A stretch of 64,000 bases of DNA, from contig OZ020624.1 of assembly GCA_963971575.1 (NCBI GenBank), positions 29,276,356 through 29,340,355 on the forward strand, read 5' to 3'. The notes under the pieces are model-generated. The model saw only the letters and a list, made by a program, of their open reading frames with translations, ran no database searches and was not told where the DNA came from. A program made the position numbers and the translations under genes. The stretch is from Liopterus haemorrhoidalis (taxonomy: Eukaryota > Arthropoda > Insecta > Coleoptera > Dytiscidae). Positions within the stretch are counted from its first letter, which is position 1. Each line of letters opens with the position of its first letter. This document shows positions 54,560 to 64,000 of the stretch, one piece after another.

Positions 54560-55435
54560 TAGAAGCATTAGAACCATATGGGAAAATCTATTAATCTTTG
54601 TCTGAAATATAATTATTAGTTGGTTACTTATTTGGGGAGATTATACAATTTAATTTATGAATAATAAATGTCGTCTCGATTGACTGGGGTGTGAAATGAT
54701 ATTTAACAGTTGGGCGATGTAAGCCGCTCAGGGTGGTTCTCTTTTTAGGGGAAGTTGAACTTAAACCGTCGTAAGGTTAATGTTTTAAGAGAGTTGGCTT
54801 TTACGTGAGGTTAAGTCATGTTTTAAGAGAGGTGGTTTTTATGAACCATGGAGTTTAGACGTATTTAGAGGGTGGAATTTGCTTCCACCCCCTAGTAGAA
54901 TTATGAGATAGAGACAATTAATGTGTTCGGCCGGTTAAGTAAAAATGTAACCCAGTAATTCCATATTTGCGTTAATGTAGTGTTCGTTAGTTAGTGTATT
55001 GTCCAGTTAAAGACTAGAGAGACAATATTTAGAAACATGTGAGAGACAAATATTTTATAGAATGTGATGTCCAGTGGTTGAATTAGTGTCTTGTGAAAAG
55101 ATTATCTCCAGTGTTCATTATTGTGAATGTGTCTTATTTGGAATTAGCTGTCGTCGTTAATTTGTAAGTCAGTGTAAATAACGTAAATATTGAAACGTAT
55201 CATAATAGTAGATTAGTTAAAATGTTGACTTTAATTGAACAACCTTTAAATCCTTCCGAAATTCATAGCAACCAGTCAGCGGACCTAATATGGGGGGTCC
55301 AGAATTGATCCACTTGCAAGTCTGGATACTCATAATGTGAGGAAGACCTCGAAGTTGAGGGATGAGAGTAAGACAAATGAAAATACTTGAAACAGCCAAC
55401 CGTAACATTTAATATTGTATATCGTAAGTTCCCCA
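54560..55435. mobile_element. LTR copy, 5' end incomplete
   Basis: It matches the solo LTR at 27018-28038 from about ATTAATCTTTGTCTGA to the common end CCCCA at 55435, with indels. Shared blocks include GATATTTAACAGTTGGGCG, TTAAACCGTCGTAAGG, AATTCCATAT, TCATAGCAACCAG, GGGGGGTCCAGA and CAGCCAACCGTAACATTT. The expected TG start and the target duplication are not visible; it abuts the RT relic on the left. Confidence 0.8.
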
Positions 55436-55889
55436 AAACCCGAAGTGAACGCTCACCGACCTAATTCCTCATTTTTATGGTCAGTAACTTTTAATATTTT
55501 ACTGTCAACATAATGGTTTACTATAATTTTCTCTCACAATACAATCTAGTGTCAAAGACCTTAATTTATATGTTTTTTTTTTATTACAAACAAATTTTCC
55601 AATAGTCATTTCCCTATAATTTCCCAAACATATATGTATTTCAGACAATGAATCGATGTAATTACTTCAAAAATATGGTTGCGTGCATACAGAATGTGTT
55701 TACTTAACTGTATCCCACAAACATATTATTTCTATACAACTCATGTTGACAATAAAAGTGGTATGATTACAGGGAGTAAGACAGTCAAGGGAAAATGTCA
55801 AAAAAAATAATACATAAGGAAATTATTTTAAAAAATTCAGACTAAAATCTTTCTCTAAGTGACTAGGACAAAGTTTTTCATTTATGGAA
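55436..55889. other. AT-rich spacer, nothing recognised
   Basis: No element or gene seen. Confidence 0.4.
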
Positions 55890-56640
55890 AAAAAAAATAA
55901 CTTTTTTTTTCATTTTTGTGGCCTTTGCTGCTTCGGCAATTAGTCAGGACAATTCTTATTTTTTTATGAAAATTCCATGTGCTACGTCGGTCGGCAAAAT
56001 GACCTTGGAAGACCCAAACCCACTGCTTGGGTCTTCCAAGGTGAACCGAAACAAAAAAATTGTTGCTTATTTTTCGGTTTATATGAATAAATCCAAGTTT
56101 CGTCACCTGTAACGGTATTGTATACGGATTTTGCAGTGCCTTGGTTGACATTTTTTAGCATTCCCTTACACCAGTCAACACGAGCCTATTTTTTGAGCTT
56201 GGGTCAAATTATGTGGAATTCATCGGGAACAGATTTTGACACAGCTAAATGCTATTGCAAAATCGAATGTGTTGCAGTCTGCGATATGCCAAAGTATGCC
56301 TCTATCTCACGGTAAGTTACATGCCGATCTTCTTAAATCATTTTGCGCACAGCATCGCTGTGCGCTGTTTTGAATCACAACCAATTTTGATCGACCTTTA
56401 CAAGATTCATCACTGACGGACACACGACCACGACAAAATTCTGCAAACCAATTGTAAACAGTCTTTTCTAATGCTGGTTCATTTCTAAAATTTCATTGAA
56501 GCGAATCTATCCATTGTTGTTAAGCCTTTTCTAAAATCGTAAAAAATCCAACGAAAACCTTCACAAGTAATATTCATTTTTCACAAACTTGTTTTGGATT
56601 GACCTCTGGATTTTTAAACGTTTTGTCAAGGTGATCTAAG
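55890..56640 (-). pseudogene. Mariner transposase relic, N-terminal two-thirds
   Basis: Minus strand in several frames: TVYNWFAEFCRGRVSVSDE, GRSKLVVIQNS, IEAYFGISQTATHSILH, then RVDWCKGMLKN and KSVYNTVTGDETWIYSYKP (first catalytic Asp, about 56090-56145), VWVFQG and RST further on. This is a different mariner lineage from the others here (RVDWCKEMLxxYxxG type). Frameshifts and stops are numerous and the C-terminal catalytic part is absent. A perfect 16-bp inverted repeat lies inside it. Confidence 0.65.
56002..56042. repeat. Perfect 16-bp inverted repeat, 9-nt loop
   Basis: ACCTTGGAAGACCCAA (56002-56017) and TTGGGTCTTCCAAGGT (56027-56042) are exact complements around ACCCACTGC. Transposase coding sequence would not normally hold such a palindrome; one arm looks newly made by a copying error. 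Confidence 0.9.
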
Positions 56641-57850
56641 AGATTCATTACAAATCTCTATATGTTATATACTCTTGTCGTTCAAGTTATTGTACCTAAT
56701 TCTAGTCCATAATATAGGCTTCGTTTGCAGAAGTCCTTATGTAAACGATTCACAAAATGTCATGAAAATAATTTAAAAGGGAATTACAAAAATAAATGTT
56801 TAGAGCAGTGGTGTCTTTAAATTATCACAATGGGAATAAGACAATGTTAATTGTTTTTTAAATGAAGTTTTATTTTTTGTGAAAATATTATTTCACGAGC
56901 ATTCCTTTGTGTTAAAATGTTCTCTCCTGGTCAAATCATTGTATTTTTAGGTAAACAGCAAGGAAATTAACAAAGATGTGGTTATGAGAAAAGAGAAATG
57001 TAAAGAAAAGTTAGTTATTTTACAAAGGAAATCTTGAAAAACTCTTTTGTACGTCTTAAACAGTTTGTTTAAAAACTAAAGAAGAAATCAGCAAGATCTC
57101 ATTAAAGAACATTTGATATCAATCACTCTGTACAATGGTGTGGACTAATGAGAAAACTTACCGTGTCTTGGTTCAGAGCGGAAGACCATAGTGTTTGTTA
57201 CACAATTACAACCGGAAGGGATCTTAAAGTAATAGCCTCAAACCCAAAACTCCTATCCCTATCCATATAACTATCCAATCGAGTAAAGAAAACCCTTGCT
57301 AAACAACAGGTTCTAACTTACTTTTTCAACTTAACACTTCTATCTGACTCCCTGTGGATTACAATTATTTAGTTGTCACGAAAAATGATACAATTCTCAC
57401 TTCGGTTGAATGCTTTCTCTCTTCTTTTCATTTGGTTTTAGATTGCTTGTTCTTTCTATTTATCGGAACAGTTTTAATTCCTCTGATTGCTGTCCGATCC
57501 ACTTCCGAAATAATCTTGTTTCACATCTCGATTAAGACTTTAGGGTCTTTTGTCAGTTTCTTAACATTATCACTGACTTGTAACAAACAAGATTTAACAG
57601 CTATATTCTTTTATACTGTTATAAATTTTAACGGTTTTATTTCATAATAAATTCTTAAATTTATACTCTCTATTAATCTTTTTACTTTAATGGAAACTAC
57701 AAAATAGTGTCAAAGCTTTCTTCTTCTAGGTCACCCAAGTTCATTTTTGTCACTTATAAGAGAAAAGACAAAGTTCTTCAATAGTTTTGCGAATTATTAC
57801 AGAAACTCTCAAATCAATCTCATCCATTTGCCTCCATAAACTTACTATTA
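56641..57850. other. Spacer
   Basis: Near 57130-57185 the plus strand reads VWTNEKTYRVLVQSGRP, resembling the VxTDEK block of Tc1 transposases, with nothing to support it on either side. The open frame at 57354-57647 is hydrophobic and has no signature. Confidence 0.35.
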
Positions 57851-58708
57851 GGTCGTCAAGAATGAAATCAATAGAAAAATAGGCAAAGTTGGTTGATAAC
57901 TTACAAATATAAAGAATTATTTTATTCATCAAAGTATGCATCCATATTGTCTATACACTTTTGCCATTTAAGCGGCAGGTTGTTCAGGCTGGTGGTATAA
58001 AACTCTGGAGGACGAAAGTCAATGAATTTCTGGAGGGCCAGTTTTACAGCATTGTCGGAATTAAACTGTTTTCCTATTAAAAAGTTGTCCAAATTGCGGA
58101 AGAAGTGGTAGTCAGTGGGGGCTAGGTCTGTTGAGTATGGAGGATGATGAAGAAGTTCCAACTCCAATTCCTGTAGTTTTGCCACAGTCATTTGTGCAGT
58201 ATGTGGTCTAGCGTTATAAAGCAATAAGATAGTAGTCGATCTGTTGATCAATTTAGGCGGTTTTTCTTTAAGTTTTTGCATCATTTCGCATATTTGGTTG
58301 CAGTATATTTCTACTGTGATCGATGAGCCAGGTTTTTTTGTTTGTTTGGTTTTTAAGTTACCTGTACGATATTTGGCGAACCAATTTGATATTGTCTGCA
58401 GCGTAGTAACACTAGAGTCAAATACACTATTAATGTTTCGCGCGGTCTGCAATGCCGCAGTTCCACGTAAGAACTCATGCTTCATAATAGTGTGAATTTT
58501 CGACCGTTCCATTTTCAACAAAATTAATTTTTAAAAGAAGTTTTTGATATTTTTTAGAGCATACGATGATTTCTTTAAACAGGCGAGTTGTGTAACTTTC
58601 CAGCAAATAACAAAACAAAAACAGAACGGTAAAATATTATGCCAATGTTAAATAATAAGCTGTTAAAGTTGGCAATATTATTAAGTACAAATTTCATCCT
58701 TGACGACC
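57851..58708 (-). mobile_element. Mariner deletion derivative, copy 2, complete ends
   Basis: The TIR GGTCGTCAAGAATGAAAT (57851) and its inverse ending ATTTCATCCTTGACGACC (58708) bound 858 bp. TA precedes the left end. It contains the 199-codon open frame at 57922-58521. The copy at 28749-29470 shares the TIR, the reading frame and the internal junction. Confidence 0.85.
57922..58521 (-). CDS. Fused, internally deleted mariner transposase (199 codons, open)
   Basis: Reads MKHEFLRGTAALQTARNI, NSVFDSSVTTLQTISNWFAKYRTGNLKTK (first HTH, residues about 14-57), then joins directly to GSSITVEIYCNQICEMMQKL. ILLLYNARPHTAQMTVAKL follows: the second catalytic block, where HDN has become YN with one residue lost. 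Then HHPPYSTDLAPTDYHFFRNLDNFLIG (third Asp present), EFYTTSLNNLPLKWQKCIDNMDAYFDE. The second HTH and first catalytic Asp are deleted. It is related by pattern to the cecropia group that includes the transposase part of SETMAR. The frame is unbroken but cannot be catalytic. Confidence 0.75.
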   Translation of the reverse strand: MLKMERSKIHTIMKHEFLRGTAALQTARNINSVFDSSVTTLQTISNWFAKYRTGNLKTKQTKKPGSSITVEIYCNQICEMMQKLKEKPPKLINRSTTILLLYNARPHTAQMTVAKLQELELELLHHPPYSTDLAPTDYHFFRNLDNFLIGKQFNSDNAVKLALQKFIDFRPPEFYTTSLNNLPLKWQKCIDNMDAYFDE

Positions 58709-59099
58709 AGATATTTACCTGGAAAATGTTTAATGTCCATAAAATCTGTTGTACATTTGTTTCTGTTGTGTTCGTATTAAGGAAATTTAAAAATCTCCAT
58801 TTTACAGATACAAATTTGGCACAATACCAATTGGAATAAAATTACAATTCTGGTGCAAATAGAAGTTAAACATTACTTGAATGTCCTGGGACATTTCAAG
58901 AGCAGTGATAAATTGAACATGTTGTTTTATTAAGCTTTTACGAAGCACGTAAGATATACAGTCGTGATTCTAAAAACTTGTTTCTCGATACTACTTTACA
59001 TATGCTGCTAGAATATATTTCTACCATTTCTGTCTCATGGTTTACAAACTTGCTCCATCAAAAAAACGAAGCGTTGAGTTAGACTGATACGACTAAACA
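58709..59099. other. AT-rich spacer, nothing recognised
   Basis: No gene or repeat identified. Confidence 0.4.
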
Positions 59100-59172
59100 A
59101 AATGCATATTTTTTTCCATCCGACTCCAATCGATTAACCTTCGTTTCATCTCTCCAAAGCTTCCATTGGGAA
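59100..59172 (-). repeat. Partial duplicate of Tc1 sequence
   Basis: TTTTTTCCATCCGACTCC, ATCGATTAACCTTCGTTTC and CTTCCATTGGGAAATA repeat 59268-59343. It lies just outside the left TIR of the Tc1 element, followed by an (AT)n run (59174-59190), so it is a fragment of a neighbouring copy or a local duplication. Confidence 0.75.
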
Positions 59173-59191
59173 ATATATATATATATATATA

Positions 59192-60127
59192 GTTGTGGCG
59201 AACTAATTAAGAACGATCTTGTGACATGCATGTATTCTTATATTTTGATTGGTTAAAAAGGCGCCGTACATATTTTTTCCATCTGACTCCATCGATTAAC
59301 CTTCGTTTCATCTCTCCAAAAGATATGCTTCCATTGGGAAATAGTCCAATCTTTATGTTCCTTGGCAAAAGCTAGCCTGTTCTTCTTGTTTTTTGATGAA
59401 AGTAGTGGCTTCTTTCTTACAGCTCTTCCAAATAGCTGGTTCTCATTCAATCTTTCTCTGATAGAACGAGCTGGTAGTGCATTAGGTTCTTCAGAAAATA
59501 TCTCCTTTTGGATTTCTTTGGAGCTAAGAAAGGGATTAGTTTTTGCTAATCGAACTATTCGTCGATCCACCGCTTCTGAAGTTTTTCGAGGTCGTCAACG
59601 TCTAGCTACATTTTCTGTGGTGTGATGATTATTAAAATGTTGCACCGCGTTATAAACCATAGTTTTAGAATATTTTATTTTATTTGCAATTACTCCATAA
59701 AACATATTTTCATTTAAATGCAGTTTTACTATGGTATCCCTCATGCCTGGTGCGCAACTTTTTTATCTACCCATAATAAAAAAACTTAACCTACAACACA
59801 AAAAACGAAATTTATTTTACCACTATAACTCTTGTATAAATAATTCTTACCAGTGTTTTATTTGTTGACACAGCTCAGACTTCACAAAATAATGTTTTGC
59901 AATGTCGTTCCTAATTATATCGCCAATTGAAACATGCACATATACGCTTGAACTGAACTAAACAAATTTTACGATCGAAGATTTTTGGATGATGCAATAT
60001 TTACTTTGGGGTATAGTAGTATAAGGCATAAAAAATTAGTACATATTTGGCGATTTATTGACTATAATTAAAACTAGAGAACATTGTCTGTAATTTTACC
60101 TGCCGTTCTTAATTAGTTCGCCACAAC
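59192..60127 (-). mobile_element. Tc1-like transposon, catalytic core deleted, perfect TIRs
   Basis: A perfect 24-bp TIR, starting GTTGTGGCGAACTAATTAAG at 59192 and inverted to 60127, is flanked by TA (59190-59191, 60128-60129). The minus-strand coding part (59774 to 59253) reads MGR*KSCAPGMRDTIVKLHLNENMFYGVIANKI, YSKTMVYNAVQHFNNH, VARR*RPRKTSEAVDRRIVRLAKTNPFLSSKEI, RSIRERLNENQLFGR, RKKPLLSSKNKKNRLAFAKEHKDWTISQWKHIFWRDETKVN (first catalytic Asp). It then stops; the rest of the DDE domain is missing. Only two stops interrupt about 170 codons, and the TIRs are identical, so decay is slight. Confidence 0.85.
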
Positions 60128-60481
60128 TAACTAGAAAATGAGTATAGATTGTGATAGTCAACTTTGGCTAAATTGCTAAGTTCTTAAAATACTTTTTACA
60201 ACTCTGCATTTTTTGTAACATCGTGATGTTTTTGAAGAACCGTTTGTTATATATCTTTTTGTATTTGAAAATTGACATGGCTGTTGTCTAATTTTCAAGT
60301 TTGACAAGCGCTCTCAGCCGCCATGTTTTATGTATTCACCGTTTGTCTGGCGTATGCGCGTGCAGTCCTTACCGCAAACAGAACGGACCTTTGGTATTCA
60401 CACTGAATACTTCATGAACGAACCTATCTCTGTCAGCTGATACTCCTTACTATTTTAACCCCCAACTCTCATTTATGGCAG
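60128..60481. other. Spacer
   Basis: A small CG-richer stretch at 60310-60390 (AGCCGCCATGTTTTATG, GGCGTATGCGCGTGCAG) faintly recalls 9955-9985 (GACGTATGCGCAAGTG). No gene before the candidate exon at 60482. Confidence 0.35.
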
Positions 60482-60575
60482 CAAATCCTCAACAACATAC
60501 AACTGATGGATGACGAGCTCACTCACAAAAAATACACAAGTGAAAAGAAAATCCACCAGCTTTCAGATAAAACAG
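60482..60575 (+). CDS. Candidate host exon, coiled-coil-like
   Basis: A pyrimidine-rich stretch ending CTCATTTATGGCAG (acceptor) precedes 94 nt that read QILNNIQLMDDELTHKKY, TSEKKIHQLSDKT, followed by a CAG|GTAAAG donor. The frame is also open upstream (SHLWQ), and a second acceptor, CTCTGTCAG, lies at about 60436. The peptide is polar, helix-prone and unlike any transposon protein known to me. It is a plausible internal exon (phase 0 in, one base out). I cannot name the gene. Confidence 0.4.
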
Positions 60576-61119
60576 GTAAAGAATTTATGACCCAGCATTT
60601 TTTTTGAAAAGAATTTGACAATGTGTTCAGGTAAATTCATTAAAATGACAATAATACCAATTGTACAAGGGGAGTATGGATTAAATCTGAAATTTCATGC
60701 AGAAACAACAATAACAATATAAAATTAATGAAACAATTTTAGCCTTAAATTTAAAATCGTAGTTATGTTTATCTACAATGCGGAAACGGTGGCATTAAAG
60801 TTGAGTTTCTACCTAAACTAAAAAATAAAATATCTCTTGCTCGAGGCAAAATTTCTAAAAATATGTTACACAATGTAATGCGAAACATAAAATAAAGAAT
60901 AAGATTGTGTTTAAACAGTAATGGATATTTATTCGAACAAAATTTGTAACCAAAATACTCGGTAATTTTTACTTTTGTTTTTATTATATGTAAGTTTTGC
61001 ATCATACAATTTTTATAAGTTTGTAAAGTAGATATCTCCGTTATTAAAAAAATTTCATTATGAACATGTTGTTTTTTATAAAAACAAAAAAATCATTGTT
61101 CCAATGGCCTAACAATATA
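60576..61119. other. AT-rich spacer, nothing recognised
   Basis: No element or gene seen. Confidence 0.4.
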
Positions 61120-61297
61120 CAGGGCGTTCCATTTAAAAAAATGTTTGTTTTCAAAATATCTGGTGAACGAAACATACAAAAAGAGTCCATCATAGTATTT
61201 CCTACATAAAATACTCGAAATTTGTCCAGTTAACCGAATCTCTATCTATATTATTAACAAAGATAGCAATGGTGAACCACTGGGCTGGGTCACCCTG
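61120..61297. repeat. Short MITE with TACAGGG ends
   Basis: The ends CAGGGCGTTCC (61120) and, inverted, CAGGGTGACCC (from 61297) are flanked by TA on both sides. TACAGGGTG is a common start of insect mariner-type MITEs. The body is 178 bp and non-coding. Confidence 0.5.
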
Positions 61298-61329
61298 TAT
61301 TTGTGATCTAGGGCTAAACATGTATAAGT

Positions 61330-62843
61330 ATACCAGCTCTCCAACAAAATGACAAAAAAAAAATTGCCCAAAATTTTCGAATTTTGATGAAAAATTTTTT
61401 TACTCCAATTTTAGCCAAAATATATTTTAAAGCTAATTTTGGGGTGAGGATTATGAAAAAAATATTTAAAAAATTCATGCTTTGCCAGTTTTTCAGTTAG
61501 AGCCGATTTGGGTCAGTTTTTTGCCTCTAACTCAAAAACTTTTGCCCAAACTTCAAAATGGACCAAATTTTGTTAAACTATGACCAAAAATACATCTATG
61601 TACCAATTTTCAATAAAATCGAAGACAATTTTTTTTTGCTTCAAAATCACGATTTTTTTAAGGTCTAACCCTTACGATTTTTCGATTTTTGGCCATTTTC
61701 AAGGGTTTTGGATTACTGCCCATAAAAAACTTAATAATTGGTTTATTAAAGCCCAATTTTTTTCTTAGACTAAACAAAGTAGGAGAATTTTAAAAATTCA
61801 AACCGCATATTTAAATCCCTAACCAGTTTTTAGTTAGGATTTAAGAAATTTTTCAAAAAAATTTTAAAAAAATTAAAAATTTTCAAAAAATTTTTTTGTT
61901 TCAAAATTTGTTTGTAAGTCAAATAGGGCCCCAAGATTTCAAAAATTTCAACCGCAGGTCTTTATCGCATTTCGTTATTGAGATACGTCTATGCGAAGAT
62001 GAAAATTTCTATAAATCACGCCATATTAAAATTTGTCATAATTTAAAAATTCGCAAAACAAATAAAGCCTCAAATTTTTTCTTCACTAAATGAATCACGA
62101 GGAACTCAAAAATTCTAACCACAAGTCGCTATCTTTAACCGTTTTTGAGTTGTAATTTTTTTGAAATCACAATTTTCACAACTAATGTAAAAAAATAACT
62201 GTCAATCCCAAAACGCGTAAAACCATTAAAGCCCTAAATTTTTTCTAGACTTAATAAACTACCAAATATTCAAAAAAATTATCTGGAGGGCGCGGTCGTT
62301 AACCATTTTTGAATTGTGCTTTTTTTAATTCACAATTTTCACAAATAACTTGAATTATTCATTGAGAAAATTTTCACTAACTCAAAACGCGTAAAACGAT
62401 TAAAGCCCCAAATTCTAAGCTAAATATACAATGAAAAATTCAATAATTCTGATCGGAGATCGGTGCCTTTAATCGTTTTTGAGTTTTTTTAAATTCACAA
62501 TTTTCACTTATAATGTAAATTATGTCATTTAGGCCCGGTTTTTCCACCTTCAGATAAAGTTCCAGGTAACTATCTGACAGATAATGTTATTTGTAACTTC
62601 ATCTGCTGAGTAAATGTCATCCCTTCTTTCTATACAAATGTATCTATCGGATAGTTAACTAACGGATAATGAGACTGACGTATTGGATTCACTGATTGGT
62701 ATTGAGATTTATTCAGCAGATGAAGTTACAAATAACCTTATCTGTCAGATAGTTACCTGGAACTTTATCTGAAGGTGGAAAGACCGGGCCTTAACAAAAT
62801 GTAAAACGCGTTAAATATTTAAAGCTCCAAATGTTTTCAGCAA
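61330..62843. repeat. Complex dispersed repeat, locus 2 (interrupted by a MITE)
   Basis: It follows locus 1 (21915-23320) in order: TTTTAGCCAAAATATA, TAATTTTGGGGTGAGGATTA, GTCAGTTTTTTGCC, CAAAATGGACCAAATTTTG, CGATTTTTnGCCATTTTCAAGGG, AACTTAATAATTGGTTTATT, ACCGCAGGTCTTTATCGCATTT. It then has the degenerate 160-180 bp units (anchors near 61767, 62081, 62244, 62418). The MITE at 62532-62790 splits the last unit. No coding potential. Confidence 0.85.
62532..62790. mobile_element. PIF/Harbinger-type MITE with about 85-bp arms
   Basis: The left arm (62532-62617) starts GGCCCGGTTTTTCCACC and the right arm, inverted from 62790, GGCCCGGTCTTTCCACC. They stay nearly identical through CAGATAAAGTTCCAGGTAAC and TTATTTGTAACTTCATCTGC. 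TTA flanks both ends (62529-62531, 62791-62793), the target expected for PIF/Harbinger. The 259-bp element inserted into the complex repeat, so it is younger than that repeat. Confidence 0.9.
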
Positions 62844-63229
62844 GATGATCAACAATTAAAGTTTGTGTAAGATCAAAAGTCAACGTGCGCAAGAGTTTTC
62901 AGCAGCACTTCAACAATAATAAATATAGTTTTCCTCTGTTAAAGAAATGTTGAAAGTTATACTGTAACATCTTGCTCCAGACTGTTAGCAGCACATACAA
63001 AACGTAAATCCAATAAGTAGAATTTCTCCAATTCTCAATGGTATAATATTCTGTATTTAAACGTTGGCACAATGAACATTTCTAACTTATAATCTTTAAA
63101 CTGTCATCAATTTTCAAGTTCAGATTTGAATAATTCAGTAAAACCACAGTGGTGAAACTAACAGTTAGAACTGTAGCTTACGTGTACCCAATCTGGTACA
63201 AGTACTTCTTGCAACTGAGAATTCAATAA
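62844..63229. other. Spacer, nothing recognised
   Basis: No element or gene seen. Confidence 0.4.
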
Positions 63230-63348
63230 TTACTTATTCATAACAGGTGTGGTTGCGCCGTCAACAACGAAAGTTGGACCAAAGTTATCTCTTGCATTTA
63301 GTGTGGAGACCTTAACGATGAACAAGGAGCGCGACATATATTTTACAC
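63230..63348 (-). CDS. Candidate host exon (possibly last)
   Basis: On the minus strand a strong acceptor, CTGTGTCCATTTTCCCCAG, precedes a frame reading VKYMSRSLFIVKVSTLNARD, NFGPTFVVDGATTPVMNK, then TAA at 63230. A donor-like AAGTAATT overlaps the stop, so it could also be an internal exon. The composition is protein-like and I recognise no transposon family. No upstream partner exon lies within the window on this strand near enough to test. Confidence 0.35.
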
Positions 63349-63533
63349 CTGGGGAAAATGGACACAGATGTAAATAAATTATTTCATAACTAGGGCAAAC
63401 GAAAATATACCGAGGAACTTTTTTTTCAAACGACTGATAACGAAATGGGTGATACATGTCTTTTTAAGGGTTAGCTAAATATTTGTAGCCCTATATGTTA
63501 AGCATATTTTTGCATATTTCAGAGTAAAGTATT

Positions 63534-64000
63534 TAAAGGAGTGTTCTTCAACCTTTTTACTCCCGCGGACCGGTGAAAATAGGATAAATATTCCGCGGAC
63601 CGGCTGAAAGCTAAAACACAAATAAAAACCAATATATATTTATTGTATTTTATTATTATACTAGGTCATTACCCGTCAACAATGACGGATTTATAATTTA
63701 AAAAATTCCATAGTTTTTGCAAGTATTTGGTTTTATTTTTGGCTTTGGTGCCGTATATATAACACTCAATTAACATTATTTTCATGATTTTTTTGTAGGG
63801 ACATCTTTCTTAGATAATAATAAATTATATTAGGTACGGAAATTGTTAGTTTTCTTCACAGTTTTAATTATTTTTCACTTTTTAACTTGCAATTTTAGGT
63901 TAGATTTCTCCATATATCAACGTAAATTTGACGCTTACCACAGCGCTAGGTTCAGCTAGGTTGCAGAATGCGAGCGGAGCGGAGCCAAGCGAGCTACCTA
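63534..64000. repeat. hAT-like element end, extends off right edge
   Basis: GTGTTCTTCAACCTTTTT, then CCCGCGGACCGG, repeated in part as CCGCGGACCGGC (63596), is a common start of hAT-type repeats. The following sequence is AT-rich and non-coding. The last 35 bases (GCGAGCGGAGCGGAGCC, AGCGAGCTACC) form a short GC-rich motif also seen at 9866-9877. Confidence 0.45.

Noticed and set aside
57128..57190. Tc1 catalytic fragment (VWTNEKTYRV)
   Set aside because: A single short match with no supporting blocks before or after it.
1..64000. A new multi-gene defence, biosynthetic or regulatory system
   Set aside because: I found no clustered intact genes; nearly every long frame is a transposable-element protein or its antisense shadow.

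Overview
This 64 kb window is AT-rich, gene-poor animal DNA, almost certainly from an arthropod and most likely an insect. The evidence is the mix of elements: decayed mariner, Tc1, pogo/Tigger, piggyBac, hAT-like and PIF-like DNA transposons, several kinds of LINE reverse transcriptase, a tRNA-derived SINE and a solo LTR. There is no bacterial gene organisation, operon, CRISPR array or phage. Long open frames are few, and nearly all belong to transposable elements in some state of decay. I cannot name the species from sequence alone.

Layout. 1-1401: three different LINE reverse transcriptase (RT) fragments back to back. 2078-4895: three short terminal-inverted-repeat (TIR) elements. 5180-9640: an internally deleted mariner, two RTE-type fragments, a fragment of a conserved insect FHQDI protein family and another RT. 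10681-11463: a fold-back repeat split by a short transposon with a 4-bp target duplication. 11491-16732: SINE copies, an inverted-repeat element, a 213-bp tandem repeat, an RT and a mariner derivative that still has an open frame for its DNA-binding half. 16911-20872: RTE tail, an internally duplicated RT and a Tigger remnant. 21915-23320: a complex repeat that recurs at 61330-62843. 24131-26005: a nearly full-length DDE transposon, then a mariner fragment carrying a small MITE. 26880-28112: a SINE split by a 1021-bp solo LTR. 28749-36895: mariner derivatives, an R4/Dong-like LINE with a restriction-like endonuclease domain, other RTs and a transposase relic. 36896-43376: mostly featureless, with an RNase H relic. 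43377-44574: an almost complete mariner. 45350-49795: RT, the second copy of the 4-bp-target element, piggyBac, a second R4-like copy with a 200-N gap, and an RTE tail. 50983-52910: a broken THAP domain and a six-unit satellite of about 168 bp. 54060-64000: RT, a second LTR copy, mariner and Tc1 relics, the second complex-repeat locus with a PIF-type MITE, and a hAT-like end.

Host genes. I see no complete host gene. Four short blocks have good splice signals and protein-like open frames and could be exons of genes whose introns hold all this repeat DNA: minus 26633-26672 with minus 23444-23632, plus 60482-60575, and minus 63230-63348. All are tentative.

How the pieces relate. Most of the structure is one element inserted into, truncating or deleting another. 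Two separate mariner subfamilies are each represented twice with the same internal deletion, so deleted copies, not only full-length ones, appear to have been mobilised. I found no convincing new multi-gene system. The most useful leads are the HTH-only mariner open frame, the 4-bp-target element with two well-delimited copies, the SINE/LTR nesting and the candidate host exons.
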